Assembly (NCBI RefSeq): GCF_008642375.1
Contig: NZ_CP029194.1
Span: 6,876,501-6,940,500 of the forward strand
Direction of reading: 5' to 3'
Length of the DNA stretch: 64,000 bases
Origin: Streptomyces venezuelae
GTDB taxonomy: Bacteria > Actinomycetota > Actinomycetes > Streptomycetales > Streptomycetaceae
Below, piece after piece: positions 1 through 8,921 of this stretch. The notes under the pieces were generated by a model. It saw only the letters and a program-made list of their open reading frames with translations, searched no databases and was not told the origin of the DNA. Every line of letters starts with the position of its first letter. Position 1 is the stretch's first letter. A program made the position numbers and the translations under genes.

Positions 1-26
1 ACACCGTCCCGCCGCGACCTTCCCGG

Positions 27-48
27 CATGCCTACCGGTCGGTATGCT
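27..48. promoter_or_regulatory. Putative TetR-type operator upstream of molybdopterin oxidoreductase
   Basis: An imperfect dyad with arms GCATGCC and GGTATGC flanks TACCGGTC, about 50 bp before the start of the oxidoreductase. Read on the minus strand it begins GCATACCGACCGGT, nearly the same as sites at 22454 and 26304. Binding is inferred from symmetry and recurrence only. Confidence 0.45.
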
Positions 49-98
49 CGCGGGCGGGTCGACGCCCGGCCCCGACCGTCGGCCTCCCGGGAGACGCC

Positions 99-2303
99 AT
101 GTCCACCGCCCCGCGCATCTGCCCCCTCTGCGAAGCGACCTGCGGACTGACCCTGACACTCGACGGGACCCGGGTCACCGGGGCCCGCGGCGACTGGGAC
201 GATGTCTTCAGCCAGGGGTTCATCTGCCCCAAGGGCGCCGCCTTTCCGGAGGTCGACGCCGATCCGGACCGGCTGCGCGGCCCCCTGGTACGGAAGGACG
301 GCCGGCTCCAGGAGGCCACCTGGGAGGAGGCGTTCGACACCATCGCCGCCCGGATCCGGCCGCTGATCGAGGAGTACGGGCCGGACTCCGTGGGTATCGT
401 CCTCGGCAACCCCAACGTGCACACGATGGCCGGCGCCCTCTATCCGCCCCTCCTCATCGGCGCCCTGCGCACGCGGAACCTCTTCACCGCGTCCACGCTC
501 GACCAGATGCCCAAGCACGTCTCCAGCGGCCTGCTGTTCGGGGACCCCTTCGCCGTGCCCGTCCCGGACCTGGACCGCACCGACCACCTCCTGATCCTCG
601 GCGCCAACCCGCTGGACTCCAACGGAAGCCTGTGCACGGCCCCCGACTTCCCCGGCCGGCTCAAGGCGCTCCGGCGGCGCGGCGGCACCCTCACCGTCGT
701 CGACCCCCGGCGCACCCGCACCGCACGCCTCGCCGACCGCCACGTCGCCATCCGCCCCGGCGCCGACGCGCTCCTCCTCGCCGCCCTCGTCCACACCCTC
801 TTCGAGGAGGACCTCACCGACCTCGGCCCGCTCGCCGCCCAGGTCGAAGGCGTCGAGGAGGTACGGGCCGCGGTCGCGGAGTTCAGCCCCGAGGCCGTCG
901 CCGCCGCCTGCGACGTGGACGCCGGCACCGTCCGCGCCCTCGCCCGCGAACTGGCCGCGGCCCCGTCCGCCGCCGTCTACGGACGCATGGGCAGCTCCAC
1001 CGTGGAGCACGGCACCCTCGGCAACTGGCTCGTCGACGTCCTCAACGTGCTCACCGGCAACCTCGACCGGCCCGGAGGCGCGCTCTTCCCGCTCTCCGCC
1101 ACCTCACCCGCCCCCCGCCCGGCGGGCCCCGGCAGGGGCTTCGCCCTCGGCCGCCGGCACAGCAGGGTCTCGCACCACCCCGAGATCAAAGGGGAGTTGC
1201 CGCTGGTCGCGCTCGCCGAGGAGATCGAGACACCGGGGGAGGGCCGCATCCGGGCCGTCATCACCGTCGCCGCCAACCCCGTCCTCTCCGCCCCCGACGG
1301 GAACCGGCTCGACGCGGCCCTCGGCTCCCTCGACCTCATGGTCGCCGTCGACCCGTACCTCAACGAGACCACCTGTCACGCCGATGTCCTCCTGCCCCCG
1401 CCGCCACCCTCCCGGAGCGCCCACTTCGACTTCGCCTTCAACGGCTTCGCCGTCCGCGACCAGGCCCGTTACACGCCCGCGGCCCTCCCCCTCGACGCGG
1501 GCGGCATGGACGAGTGCGAGATCCACGCGCGGCTGATCCTCGCCGTCTCGGGCATGCACGGCGCCCCGCCCTCCGCCGTCGACGAGCTAGCCGTCGAGAC
1601 CACCCTCGCCAAGGCCGTCACGCAGGAGCACTCACCGGCGTACGGCGCGGACCCCAAGGAGTTCGCCGGCCGGCTCACCGGAAGCACCGGCCCCGAGCGC
1701 CGGCTCGACCTGATGCTGCGCCTCGGCCCGTACGGACTCACCCTCGACGAGCTGCGGGCGCACCCGCACGGCATCGACCTCGGCCCGCTCAAACCGCGCC
1801 TCCCGCAGGTCCTCAAGACCCGCAGCGGCCGGATCGAACTCCTCCCCGCGCCCCTCGCCGCCGACCTGCCCCGGCTGCGCGCCGCGCTGCACGCCGTACC
1901 GGCCCCGGGCACCCTCCGGCTCGTCGGCCGCAGGCACCTGCGCTCCAACAACAGCTGGCTGCACAACACGCCCGCACTGGGCGGCGGATCCAACCGCTGC
2001 ACCCTCCAGGTCCACCCCGAGGACGCGGCCCGGCTGCGGCTCGCCGACGGCGGCCTCGCCAGGGTCACCGGCGAGGGCGGCACGCTCGACGTGCCCGTGG
2101 AGGTCACCGACGGGGTCCGCCCCGGTGTGGTGAGCCTCCCGCACGGCTGGGGCCACGACCGGCCCGGCACCCGGCTCGCCGTCGCGTCCGCGCGCCCCGG
2201 CGTCAACGTCAACCAGCTCCTCGACGGCTCCCGGATCGACCCCCTCTCCGGCACGGCCGTCCTCAACGGCTTCCCCGTCGATGTGGCACCCACCCCGTCG
2301 TGA
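99..2303 (+). CDS. Molybdopterin-dependent oxidoreductase
   Basis: A 734-residue member of the molybdopterin oxidoreductase (formate dehydrogenase/BisC-like) superfamily. C8, C11, C15 (CPLCEATC) and C43 (GFICPKG) form the N-terminal [4Fe-4S] site. The central Mo-bisMGD region follows, and a C-terminal molybdopterin-dinucleotide-binding domain covers roughly residues 615-734 (SNNSWLHN, LPHGWGHD). There is no Tat or Sec signal, so it should be cytoplasmic. I do not see an obvious Cys or Sec molybdenum ligand. The physiological substrate cannot be told from sequence. It stands alone, with no FdhD or electron-transfer partner in view. ATG at 99 follows a GGGAG ribosome site. Confidence 0.88.
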   Translation: MSTAPRICPLCEATCGLTLTLDGTRVTGARGDWDDVFSQGFICPKGAAFPEVDADPDRLRGPLVRKDGRLQEATWEEAFDTIAARIRPLIEEYGPDSVGIVLGNPNVHTMAGALYPPLLIGALRTRNLFTASTLDQMPKHVSSGLLFGDPFAVPVPDLDRTDHLLILGANPLDSNGSLCTAPDFPGRLKALRRRGGTLTVVDPRRTRTARLADRHVAIRPGADALLLAALVHTLFEEDLTDLGPLAAQVEGVEEVRAAVAEFSPEAVAAACDVDAGTVRALARELAAAPSAAVYGRMGSSTVEHGTLGNWLVDVLNVLTGNLDRPGGALFPLSATSPAPRPAGPGRGFALGRRHSRVSHHPEIKGELPLVALAEEIETPGEGRIRAVITVAANPVLSAPDGNRLDAALGSLDLMVAVDPYLNETTCHADVLLPPPPPSRSAHFDFAFNGFAVRDQARYTPAALPLDAGGMDECEIHARLILAVSGMHGAPPSAVDELAVETTLAKAVTQEHSPAYGADPKEFAGRLTGSTGPERRLDLMLRLGPYGLTLDELRAHPHGIDLGPLKPRLPQVLKTRSGRIELLPAPLAADLPRLRAALHAVPAPGTLRLVGRRHLRSNNSWLHNTPALGGGSNRCTLQVHPEDAARLRLADGGLARVTGEGGTLDVPVEVTDGVRPGVVSLPHGWGHDRPGTRLAVASARPGVNVNQLLDGSRIDPLSGTAVLNGFPVDVAPTPS

Positions 2304-2422
2304 CCTGGGGTTTTGCTCGTATTGCTCACGCGTCAACATCTTGTTAACGGCAGAAGAGGACACCTACCGTCGTCCGGACCGCCGCTCGGCGGCAGTTCAA
2401 GGGTGAACGTGAGGTGTCCTCC

Positions 2423-3826
2423 ATGCTGACCGTCCTCGGCTTCGCCATGATCGCGACCTTCCTGGTCCTGATCATGATGAAAAAGATGTCGCCGATCGCG
2501 GCGCTCGTGCTGATCCCCGCGCTCTTCTGCGTCGCGGTGGGCCAGGGGGCCCAGCTCGGCGACTACGTCATCGAGGGGGTCGGCAAGCTGGCGCCGACCG
2601 CCGCGATGCTGATGTTCGCGATCGTCTACTTCGGCGTCATGATCGACGTCGGTCTCTTCGACCCGATCGTCCGGGGCATCCTGCGCTTCTGCAAGGCCGA
2701 CCCGGTCCGCGTCGTCGTGGGTACGGCGGTGCTCGCCGCGATCGTCTCCCTGGACGGCGACGGCTCCACCACCTTCATGATCACCGTCTCGGCGATGTAT
2801 CCGCTCTACAAGCGGCTCGGTATGAGCCTGGTCGTCATGACCGGTGTCGCCGCCACCGCCAACGGCGTCATGAACACCCTGCCCTGGGGCGGCCCCACGG
2901 CCCGCGCCGCGACCGCGCTGAAGCTGGACGCCGCCGACATCTTCGTACCGATGATCCCCGCGCTCGGGGTGGGCCTGCTCTTCGTCTTCGCCCTCGCCTA
3001 CGTCCTCGGGCGCCGCGAGCGCAAGCGCATCGGCTACCTCACGCTCGACGAGGCCCTGGTGCCGGAGACCGAGACCGTGCTGGTCACGGCGGGCGGCGGC
3101 AGCGGCACGGGCACGGGCGCCGACGCGAAGCAGAAGACGGTCGGCGGCTCCGCCGAGGGTGTGGGCGCGGCTGACGACGAGGGCTTCCAGGGGCTCGACC
3201 CGAACCGCCCGACCCTCCGTCCCAAGCTGTACTGGTTCAACGCCGGCCTCACGATCGTGCTGCTCACCGCGATGATCCTGGAACTGCTGCCGATCCCGGT
3301 CCTGTTCCTTCTCGGTGCCGCTCTCGCGCTCACCGTCAACTACCCGGACATGGCCGAGCAGAAGGCCCGGATCGCCGCCCACGCGGACAACGTCCTCAAC
3401 GTCTCGGGCATGGTCTTCGCCGCGGCCGTCTTCACGGGCGTCCTCACCGGCACGGGCATGGTCGAGCACATGGCCGACTGGCTCGTCGGCGCCATCCCCG
3501 AGGGCATGGGGTCGCACATGGCCGTGGTCACCGGCGTCCTGAGCCTCCCGCTCACCTACTTCATGTCGAACGACGGCTTCTACTTCGGCGTGCTGCCGGT
3601 CCTCGCGGAGGCCGGCGCGGCCCACGGCGTCTCGCCCCTGGAGATCGCCCGGGCGTCGCTGGTCGGTCAGGCCCTGCACATGTCCAGCCCGCTGGTGCCC
3701 GCCGTGTACGTCCTCGTCGGCATGGCGAAGGTGGAGTTCGGCGACCACACCCGCTTCACGGTGAAGTGGGCCGCGCTGACCTCGCTGGTGGTGCTGGCGG
3801 CGGGGATCCTCTTCGGAATCATCTGA
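2423..3826 (+). CDS. CitMHS family divalent cation-citrate symporter
   Basis: A 467-residue hydrophobic protein with about 11-12 predicted membrane segments, matching the CitM/CitH (CitMHS) family that imports metal-citrate complexes with protons. The motif SLDGDGSTTFMITVSAMYPLYKR around residue 110-135 and the late SNDGFYFGVLPVLAEAGA segment are typical. A hydrophilic Gly/Ser-rich loop separates the halves at about residues 215-265. I prefer ATG 2423, 8 bases after GTGAGG; GTG 2414 would add three residues. No CitA/CitB-type two-component system is adjacent. Confidence 0.88.
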   Translation: MLTVLGFAMIATFLVLIMMKKMSPIAALVLIPALFCVAVGQGAQLGDYVIEGVGKLAPTAAMLMFAIVYFGVMIDVGLFDPIVRGILRFCKADPVRVVVGTAVLAAIVSLDGDGSTTFMITVSAMYPLYKRLGMSLVVMTGVAATANGVMNTLPWGGPTARAATALKLDAADIFVPMIPALGVGLLFVFALAYVLGRRERKRIGYLTLDEALVPETETVLVTAGGGSGTGTGADAKQKTVGGSAEGVGAADDEGFQGLDPNRPTLRPKLYWFNAGLTIVLLTAMILELLPIPVLFLLGAALALTVNYPDMAEQKARIAAHADNVLNVSGMVFAAAVFTGVLTGTGMVEHMADWLVGAIPEGMGSHMAVVTGVLSLPLTYFMSNDGFYFGVLPVLAEAGAAHGVSPLEIARASLVGQALHMSSPLVPAVYVLVGMAKVEFGDHTRFTVKWAALTSLVVLAAGILFGII

Positions 3827-3890
3827 GGCCTGGCCTGGCCTGTCTGCGTGCCTGCCGGCCTCGCGTCGGCTCGGCCGGACGGGCGACTTC

Positions 3891-3921
3891 GGAGGGTGGC
3901 GCGAGCATGTCGCCACCCTCC
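3891..3921 (+). terminator. Intrinsic terminator after the citrate transporter
   Basis: A perfect 11-bp stem, GGAGGGTGGCG paired with CGCCACCCTCC, closes a 9-base loop 65 bp after the transporter stop. It lacks a long T tract, as is common in Streptomyces. Confidence 0.75.
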
Positions 3922-3992
3922 GTGGTCATGCGGTAACTGATAGTCGGATTATCGGTTGAACTGTCCGACGAACTCCTTCCGGAGGAACCCGC

Positions 3993-4649
3993 ATGACCGC
4001 TCGTACCGCCCGCTCTCTCGCCGCCACCGCCGCAGCCGCCCTGGCCCTGGGCAGCCTGGCCCTCGCGGGCGCGCCGTCCGCGTTCGCCGCCCCGGGCGAC
4101 AACGGCGACGTCAAGATCCACAAGGTCGGCACGCCCGTCGACGATCCGCGCAACGAGCCGAAGGTCTGCAAGTTCTACCTCGCTGCCTTCAACTTCGACA
4201 CGCTCCAGGAAGTCGACTGGGAGATCACCCCCCAGCCACCCAAGGCGGACGACCCGAACCTCAACGGCCACATCACGCTCACCACCGGCACGGGCCACAC
4301 GGGCGAACTGTCGCTGCCCAACGGCATGTACAAGCTCGTGTGGACCTTCGAGGGCGAGCAAGGGGCGGGCAAGCAGAAGGTCTTCCAGGTCGACTGTGAC
4401 GTCATCACCAACCCGACGCCCACCCCGACCCCGACGCACACCAACGGCGGCCCCGGCGGCCACGGCAAGCCGCCGCACCACAAGCCCCCGCACGGCCCGG
4501 TCGGCGCGGGCGGCGGCGGCAGCGCGCCGATCGCCGCAGAGGACTCCTCGGCCTTCGGCATCGGGGCGGCCGTCGCGGCGGGCCTCGCCGGTACGGCCGG
4601 ACTGGTCCTGATCCGTCGCTCGCGCCGCCGCGACAATGGCGCCGCGTAG
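3993..4649 (+). CDS. Secreted surface protein anchored by a C-terminal helix
   Basis: A 218-residue protein with a Sec signal peptide (positively charged MTARTAR, hydrophobic Ala/Leu core, likely cleavage after AFA near residue 32). A compact domain of about 100 residues follows with two cysteines (around C66 and C131, possibly a disulfide). Then comes a Pro/Thr/His/Gly-rich wall spacer (TPTPTPTH, HGKPPHHKPPHG), and a hydrophobic helix with an RRSRRR tail. This is the layout of a sortase substrate, but there is no LPXTG or LAXTG before the helix, only GGGGSAPIAAEDSS. The sortase gene overlaps its 3' end by 14 bases. Function of the folded domain is unknown to me. Confidence 0.82.
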   Translation: MTARTARSLAATAAAALALGSLALAGAPSAFAAPGDNGDVKIHKVGTPVDDPRNEPKVCKFYLAAFNFDTLQEVDWEITPQPPKADDPNLNGHITLTTGTGHTGELSLPNGMYKLVWTFEGEQGAGKQKVFQVDCDVITNPTPTPTPTHTNGGPGGHGKPPHHKPPHGPVGAGGGGSAPIAAEDSSAFGIGAAVAAGLAGTAGLVLIRRSRRRDNGAA

Positions 4650-5385
4650 GTCCCGCCCCACCCGTCGGCCCCGCTTCACCCGCCGGCAACGGCGACTCCT
4701 CCGGCTCACCAGGACCGTCACGGTGACGTGCGTCCTGGTGACCGGGGGCGCCTGGTGGGCCGGTGACGGGGAACCGGCCGACCCGCCGCTCGCCGCCGGC
4801 CCGGCCTCACCCGGCCCGGCCGCGGCGGGTGCCCCGGCCGCCCTCGACCACAAGGCGAAGCCGAGGGCTCTCCCCAAGGCCACGCCCCCGCCCCGGCCTG
4901 CGCCGCCCCCCGCGCCGCTGGCCCGTTCGCGCCCCACCGCGCTCGCCGTCCCGGCCATCACCATCGAGGCCCCGGTCATCGACCTCGGCACCGACAGCGC
5001 CGGGCGGCTCGACACCCCGCCCGTCGACAACCCCCGGGTCGTCGGCTGGTACGCGAAGGGTGCCACCCCGGGGGAGCGCGGGACCGCCGTCGTCGTCGGC
5101 CACCGCGACACGCGCAAAGGCCCCGCCGTCTTCCTCAACCTCGACTCGCTCAGCCCGGGCAACACCGTCAGGGTCGCCCGCGCCGACGGCCGGGTCGCCG
5201 TCTTCACGGTCGACCGCGTCCGGACGTACGCCAAGGCCGACTTCCCCGACAAGGAGGTGTACGGGGCCACGGGACGGCCCGAACTCCGGCTGCTCACCTG
5301 CGGTGGAGCATTCGACAAGAGCACGGGCTACGAGTCGAACATCGTCGTCTTCGCCCACCTCACCGACATCGACCGGACGATCTGA
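4636..5385 (+). CDS. Class F sortase
   Basis: A 249-residue transpeptidase with a basic N-terminus, a membrane anchor at about residues 22-41, a Pro/Ala-rich stalk to residue 100, and a sortase beta-barrel. The catalytic His is in VVGHRDT (H156) and Cys in LLTCGG (C222). In the final strand GYESNIVVFA the place where I expect the third catalytic residue, Arg, holds Glu233, so the Arg may come from elsewhere. Class F sortases are widespread in actinobacteria and their substrates are poorly defined. The start lies inside the upstream surface-protein gene, implying translational coupling and a dedicated pair. Confidence 0.88.
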   Translation: MAPRRSRPTRRPRFTRRQRRLLRLTRTVTVTCVLVTGGAWWAGDGEPADPPLAAGPASPGPAAAGAPAALDHKAKPRALPKATPPPRPAPPPAPLARSRPTALAVPAITIEAPVIDLGTDSAGRLDTPPVDNPRVVGWYAKGATPGERGTAVVVGHRDTRKGPAVFLNLDSLSPGNTVRVARADGRVAVFTVDRVRTYAKADFPDKEVYGATGRPELRLLTCGGAFDKSTGYESNIVVFAHLTDIDRTI

Positions 5386-5477
5386 CGATCCGGCCGACGG
5401 ACCCCAGCCGCGTCCGTCGCACTCCCACGTCAGCCGCCCGGTCCTCCTCCCGTCCGCCCCCTCCTCCCGTCCGCCTC

Positions 5478-6060
5478 CTACTCCCGTCGGCCGCCCTCCC
5501 CGCTCGCGCGGGCCCCCGCCACCTGGCGGGCGCCCGCCAGGTACGGCAGTTCCTCCGCCAGGGCGGCCGCCCGGTCGAAGCCCTCCGCCGCCTCCCGCTC
5601 CCGTCCGAGCGCCGCGAGCGCGGCGGCCCGCGCCGTACGGGCCTCGGTCTTCGCGAGCCGTTCGCCGGCCCGCGCCGCCCGCGCCACCTCGGCGCCCGCC
5701 ACCTCGGCGGCTTCCTCCGCCCGCCCGCACGCCGGCGGTGCCCAGGCCGTCAGATGGGCCGTGCCCCGCCTCCCGGTACCCCGCGAGCAGCCGCGCGCTT
5801 CCTCCGGCCTGCCCTCCCGTACCGCCGGTTCGGCCCGCGCCGACCGCACCGCGTACTCCGCCTGACGGTCGCCCTGCGCCACCACCGTCCGCTCGGCAGG
5901 ACCGAGCAACTCGGCCCCGCCGGGTCCGCCACCGGACCCGCCTGCCCGAAGCGGCCCGCGAGCCCCAGTGAGGTCGCCCGCGGTGCCAGCGCCCTGGCGG
6001 GCAGCCCGCGCCGCTCCGGGCCGGTCACCTCGTAGGGCCGGGCCGTTACGGGGAATTGCC
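5478..6060 (-). pseudogene. Apparent relic of a TPR-rich regulator
   Basis: No intact gene fits the 889 bases between the sortase and the aldehyde dehydrogenase. On the minus strand, residues encoded at about 5485-5745 read as an Ala/Glu-rich helical-repeat C-terminus (AEEAAEVAGAEVARAARAGE, then ALGREREAAEGFDRAAALAE). A different minus frame at about 5945-6040 reads RALAPRATSLGLAGRFGQAG, like the helical repeats of large LuxR/SARP-type regulators. Frame changes and missing N-terminal domains suggest a decayed gene. The identity is an inference from style, not from a full domain. Confidence 0.4.
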
Positions 6061-6213
6061 GAAGGGCCGGGCGAGGGCCGGGGCGCAAGGAGGCTTTCGC
6101 CATTTCCGGGCGGGTACGGCTGTGCGGGGTGTCCGTGGACAGGGCCCGTGCGGGGGCGGCACGATCGGCTCGGTACTGAGACCGGGGGCACGTCCCGAAG
6201 GCCTGGCGCCCAA

Positions 6214-6232
6214 AAACTAACACCGCTAGTTT
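6214..6232. promoter_or_regulatory. Putative operator before aldehyde dehydrogenase
   Basis: A perfect inverted repeat, AAACTA N7 TAGTTT, lies 42 bp upstream of the dehydrogenase start. Its minus strand begins AAACTAGC, which also occurs in the TetR/acyl-CoA dehydrogenase intergenic region at 13305. Confidence 0.5.
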
Positions 6233-6274
6233 GGTGGGTGCGACGAACCGGTCGGTCATGTGAGGAGACAGCGG

Positions 6275-7666
6275 ATGAAGGCGCACGACGCGATGTACAT
6301 CGGTGGGGAGTGGCGTCCCGCCGCAGGCTCCGACTCGATCGCCGTCATCAACCCCGCGGACGAGCAGGTCATCGCCCATGTCCCGGCGGGCACCGCCGAG
6401 GACGTCGACGCCGCCGTACGCGCCGCCCGCGCCGCGCTCCCCGGCTGGGCCGCCACCCCGCCCGCCGGGCGCGCCGCCCGCATCGCCGCCCTGCGCGACG
6501 CGCTCGCCGCCCGTGCGGAGGAGATCGCCGCCACCGTCACGGCCGAGCTCGGCGCCCCGCCGCAGCTCGCCGCCACCGTCCACGCCGGTCTGCCCGTCGT
6601 GGTCGCCGGCTCGTACGCCGAGCTCGCCGCCACCCACTCCTTCGAGGAGAAGGTCGGCAACTCCACCGTCTACGCCGAGCCGGTCGGTGTCGTCGCCGCG
6701 ATCACTCCCTGGAACTACCCGCTCCACCAGATCGTCGCCAAGGTCGCCCCCGCGCTCGCCGCCGGCTGCACGACCGTCCTCAAGCCCGCCGAGGACACCC
6801 CGCTCACCGCCCAGCTCTTCGCCGAGGCCGTGCACGAGGCGGGTCTGCCCGCCGGTGTCTTCAACCTGGTCACCGGCCTCGGCCCGGTCGCCGGACAGGC
6901 CCTCGCCGAACACCCGGACGTGGACCTCGTCTCCTTCACAGGCTCCACCGCCGTCGGCCGCCGCATCGGCGCCCTCGCGGGCGGCGCCGTCAAGCGGGTC
7001 GCCCTCGAACTGGGCGGCAAGTCCGCCAACGTGATCCTGCCGAGCGCCGACCTCCCCAAGGCCGTCGCCGTCGGCATCGCCAACGTCATGTCCAACTCCG
7101 GCCAGACGTGCAGCGCCTGGACCCGGATGCTCGTCCCCGCCGAGCGGTACGAGGAGGCGGTGGCGCTCGCCGCCGAGGCCGTCGCCAAGTACGTCCCCGG
7201 CGAGCGCGTCGGCCCCCTCGTCAACGCCAAGCAGCGGGACCGCGTCCGCGGCTACATCGAGAAGGGCGTCGAGGAGGGCGCCCGGCTCGTCGCCGGCGGC
7301 CCCGACGCCCCGCGCGAGACCGGCTACTACGTCTCCCCGACCGTCTTCGCCGACGTCACCCCCGACATGACCATCGCCCGGGAGGAGATCTTCGGCCCGG
7401 TCGTCTCGATCATCCGGTACGAGGACGAGGCCGACGCCCTGGCCATCGCCAACGGCACCGAGTACGGCCTCGCCGGAGCCGTCTGGGGCGAGCCCGAGGA
7501 GGCCGTCGCCTTCGCCCGCCGCATGGAGACCGGCCAGGTCGACATCAACGGCGGCCGGTTCAACCCGCTGGCCCCCTTCGGCGGCTGGAAGCAGTCGGGC
7601 GTCGGCCGGGAGCTCGGCGCGCACGGCCTCGCCGAGTACCTCCAGACCAAGTCCCTCCAGTTCTGA
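6275..7666 (+). CDS. NAD(P)-dependent aldehyde dehydrogenase
   Basis: A 463-residue ALDH-superfamily enzyme that oxidises an aldehyde to the acid. The general base Glu245 is in LELGGKSAN, the catalytic Cys279 in SGQTCSAW, and the cofactor-binding PWNYPLHQ and FTGSTAVGR segments are present. ATG 6275 is preferred because GAGGAG lies 7 bases before it; GTG 6260 is a poorer start. The gene is followed after 19 bases by a zinc alcohol dehydrogenase, so the pair probably oxidises an alcohol to an acid in one pathway. The substrate is not evident. Confidence 0.93.
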   Translation: MKAHDAMYIGGEWRPAAGSDSIAVINPADEQVIAHVPAGTAEDVDAAVRAARAALPGWAATPPAGRAARIAALRDALAARAEEIAATVTAELGAPPQLAATVHAGLPVVVAGSYAELAATHSFEEKVGNSTVYAEPVGVVAAITPWNYPLHQIVAKVAPALAAGCTTVLKPAEDTPLTAQLFAEAVHEAGLPAGVFNLVTGLGPVAGQALAEHPDVDLVSFTGSTAVGRRIGALAGGAVKRVALELGGKSANVILPSADLPKAVAVGIANVMSNSGQTCSAWTRMLVPAERYEEAVALAAEAVAKYVPGERVGPLVNAKQRDRVRGYIEKGVEEGARLVAGGPDAPRETGYYVSPTVFADVTPDMTIAREEIFGPVVSIIRYEDEADALAIANGTEYGLAGAVWGEPEEAVAFARRMETGQVDINGGRFNPLAPFGGWKQSGVGRELGAHGLAEYLQTKSLQF

Positions 7667-7685
7667 GCCACGAGGAGCACCGCAC

Positions 7686-8774
7686 GTGAGCCTGATCCGC
7701 GCCGCCGTCCTGCCCGCCGTCGGCTCCCCCCTGGAGATCACCGGCATCGAACTCCCCGAGCCAGGCCCCGGCCAGGTCCGGGTCCGGCTCGCCGCCGCCG
7801 GGGTCTGCCACTCCGACCTCTCCCTCTCCAACGGCACCATGCGGGTGCCGGTCCCGGCCGTCCTCGGCCACGAGGGCGCCGGCACCGTCGTCTCCGTCGG
7901 CGAGGGCGTCACGCACGTCGCCCCCGGCGACGGCGTCGTCCTCAACTGGGCGCCTTCCTGCGGTCACTGCCACCCCTGCTCGCTCGGCGAGGTCTGGCTC
8001 TGCGCCAACGCCCTCACCGGCTCCGCGAACATCCACGCCCGCACCGAGGACGGCACCGAGCTCCACCCCGGACTCAACGTCGCCGCCTTCGCGGAGGAGA
8101 CGGTCGTCGCCGCGAACTGCGTCCTGCCCGCCCCCGAAGGCGTACCGCTCACCGACGCCGCCCTGCTCGGCTGCGCCGTCCTCACCGGCTGGGGCGCCGT
8201 CCACCACTCCGCCCGGGTCCGGGAGGGCGAGACGGTCGCGGTGTTCGGCGTCGGCGGGGTCGGCCTCGCCACCCTCCAGGCCGCCCGGATCGCGGGCGCG
8301 TCCACGATCGTCGCGGTCGACGTCTCCCCGGAGAAGGAGGCCCTGGCGAGGGCGGCGGGCGCCACCGAGTACGTCGTCGCCTCCGGGACGACGGCGAAGG
8401 ACATCCGGAAGCTGACGGGCGGCCAGGGCGCCGACGTGGCCGTCGAGTGCGTCGGCCGTGCCGTCACCATCCGCACCGCCTGGGACTCCACCCGGCGCGG
8501 CGGCCGCACCACGGTCGTCGGCATCGGCGGCAAGGACCAGCAGGTCACCTTCCACGCCCTGGAGCTCTTCCACTGGGGCCGCACCCTGGCCGGCTGCGTC
8601 TACGGCAACTCGAACCCGGCCGCCGACCTACCGGTCCTCGCCGAACACATCCGGGCCGGCCGCTTCGACCTCGGCGCGCTCGTCACCGAGCGGATCACCC
8701 TGGAGGGCATCCCGGCGGCCTTCGACAACATGCTCGCGGGCAAGGGCGGCCGGGCCCTGGTGGTCTTCCCCTGA
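7686..8774 (+). CDS. Zinc-dependent alcohol dehydrogenase
   Basis: A 362-residue medium-chain dehydrogenase. Catalytic zinc ligands are C41 (GVCHSD), H62/E63 (GHEGAG) and a Cys near residue 165. The structural zinc site is C92, C95, C98 and C106 (CGHCHPC...C). The Rossmann motif GVGGVGLA follows at about residue 185-195. It resembles the long-chain/NDMA-type or mycothiol-dependent dehydrogenases of actinobacteria. GTG 7686 has GAGGAG upstream. It forms an operon with the aldehyde dehydrogenase before it. Confidence 0.92.
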   Translation: MSLIRAAVLPAVGSPLEITGIELPEPGPGQVRVRLAAAGVCHSDLSLSNGTMRVPVPAVLGHEGAGTVVSVGEGVTHVAPGDGVVLNWAPSCGHCHPCSLGEVWLCANALTGSANIHARTEDGTELHPGLNVAAFAEETVVAANCVLPAPEGVPLTDAALLGCAVLTGWGAVHHSARVREGETVAVFGVGGVGLATLQAARIAGASTIVAVDVSPEKEALARAAGATEYVVASGTTAKDIRKLTGGQGADVAVECVGRAVTIRTAWDSTRRGGRTTVVGIGGKDQQVTFHALELFHWGRTLAGCVYGNSNPAADLPVLAEHIRAGRFDLGALVTERITLEGIPAAFDNMLAGKGGRALVVFP

Positions 8775-8800
8775 CGCCTTGACGCCCTGACGCCCTGACG

Positions 8801-8840
8801 CGGAAGCCCGTACCGGCCGACACACCGGTACGGGCTTCCG
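8801..8840. terminator. Bidirectional terminator between convergent genes
   Basis: A perfect 16-bp stem (CGGAAGCCCGTACCGG with its complement) and an 8-base loop. It sits between the convergent alcohol dehydrogenase and DMT transporter genes and can serve both. It is preceded by tandem TGACGCCC-like short repeats at 8771-8800. Confidence 0.9.
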
Positions 8841-8921
8841 CCCGTCACAGGTCCAGAGCGAGGCGTGCGGAGGTGACCGTCAGGACCCGCGAACGCCGGA
8901 AGAGGGAGGCCGGGGGCAGCC

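Noticed and set aside
44..2347. A 767-residue Arg/Pro-rich open frame overlapping the molybdopterin oxidoreductase
   Set aside because: It is a shifted-frame shadow of a gene with clear cysteine motifs; high GC keeps wrong frames open.
2333..3916. A minus-strand 527-residue open frame opposite the citrate transporter
   Set aside because: Composition is Asp/His/Arg-rich antisense noise, while the plus strand encodes a clear membrane transporter.
5478..6191. A 237-residue intact minus-strand gene
   Set aside because: Only its C-terminal third looks protein-like; the N-terminal part is Pro/Arg noise and a second fragment lies in another frame.
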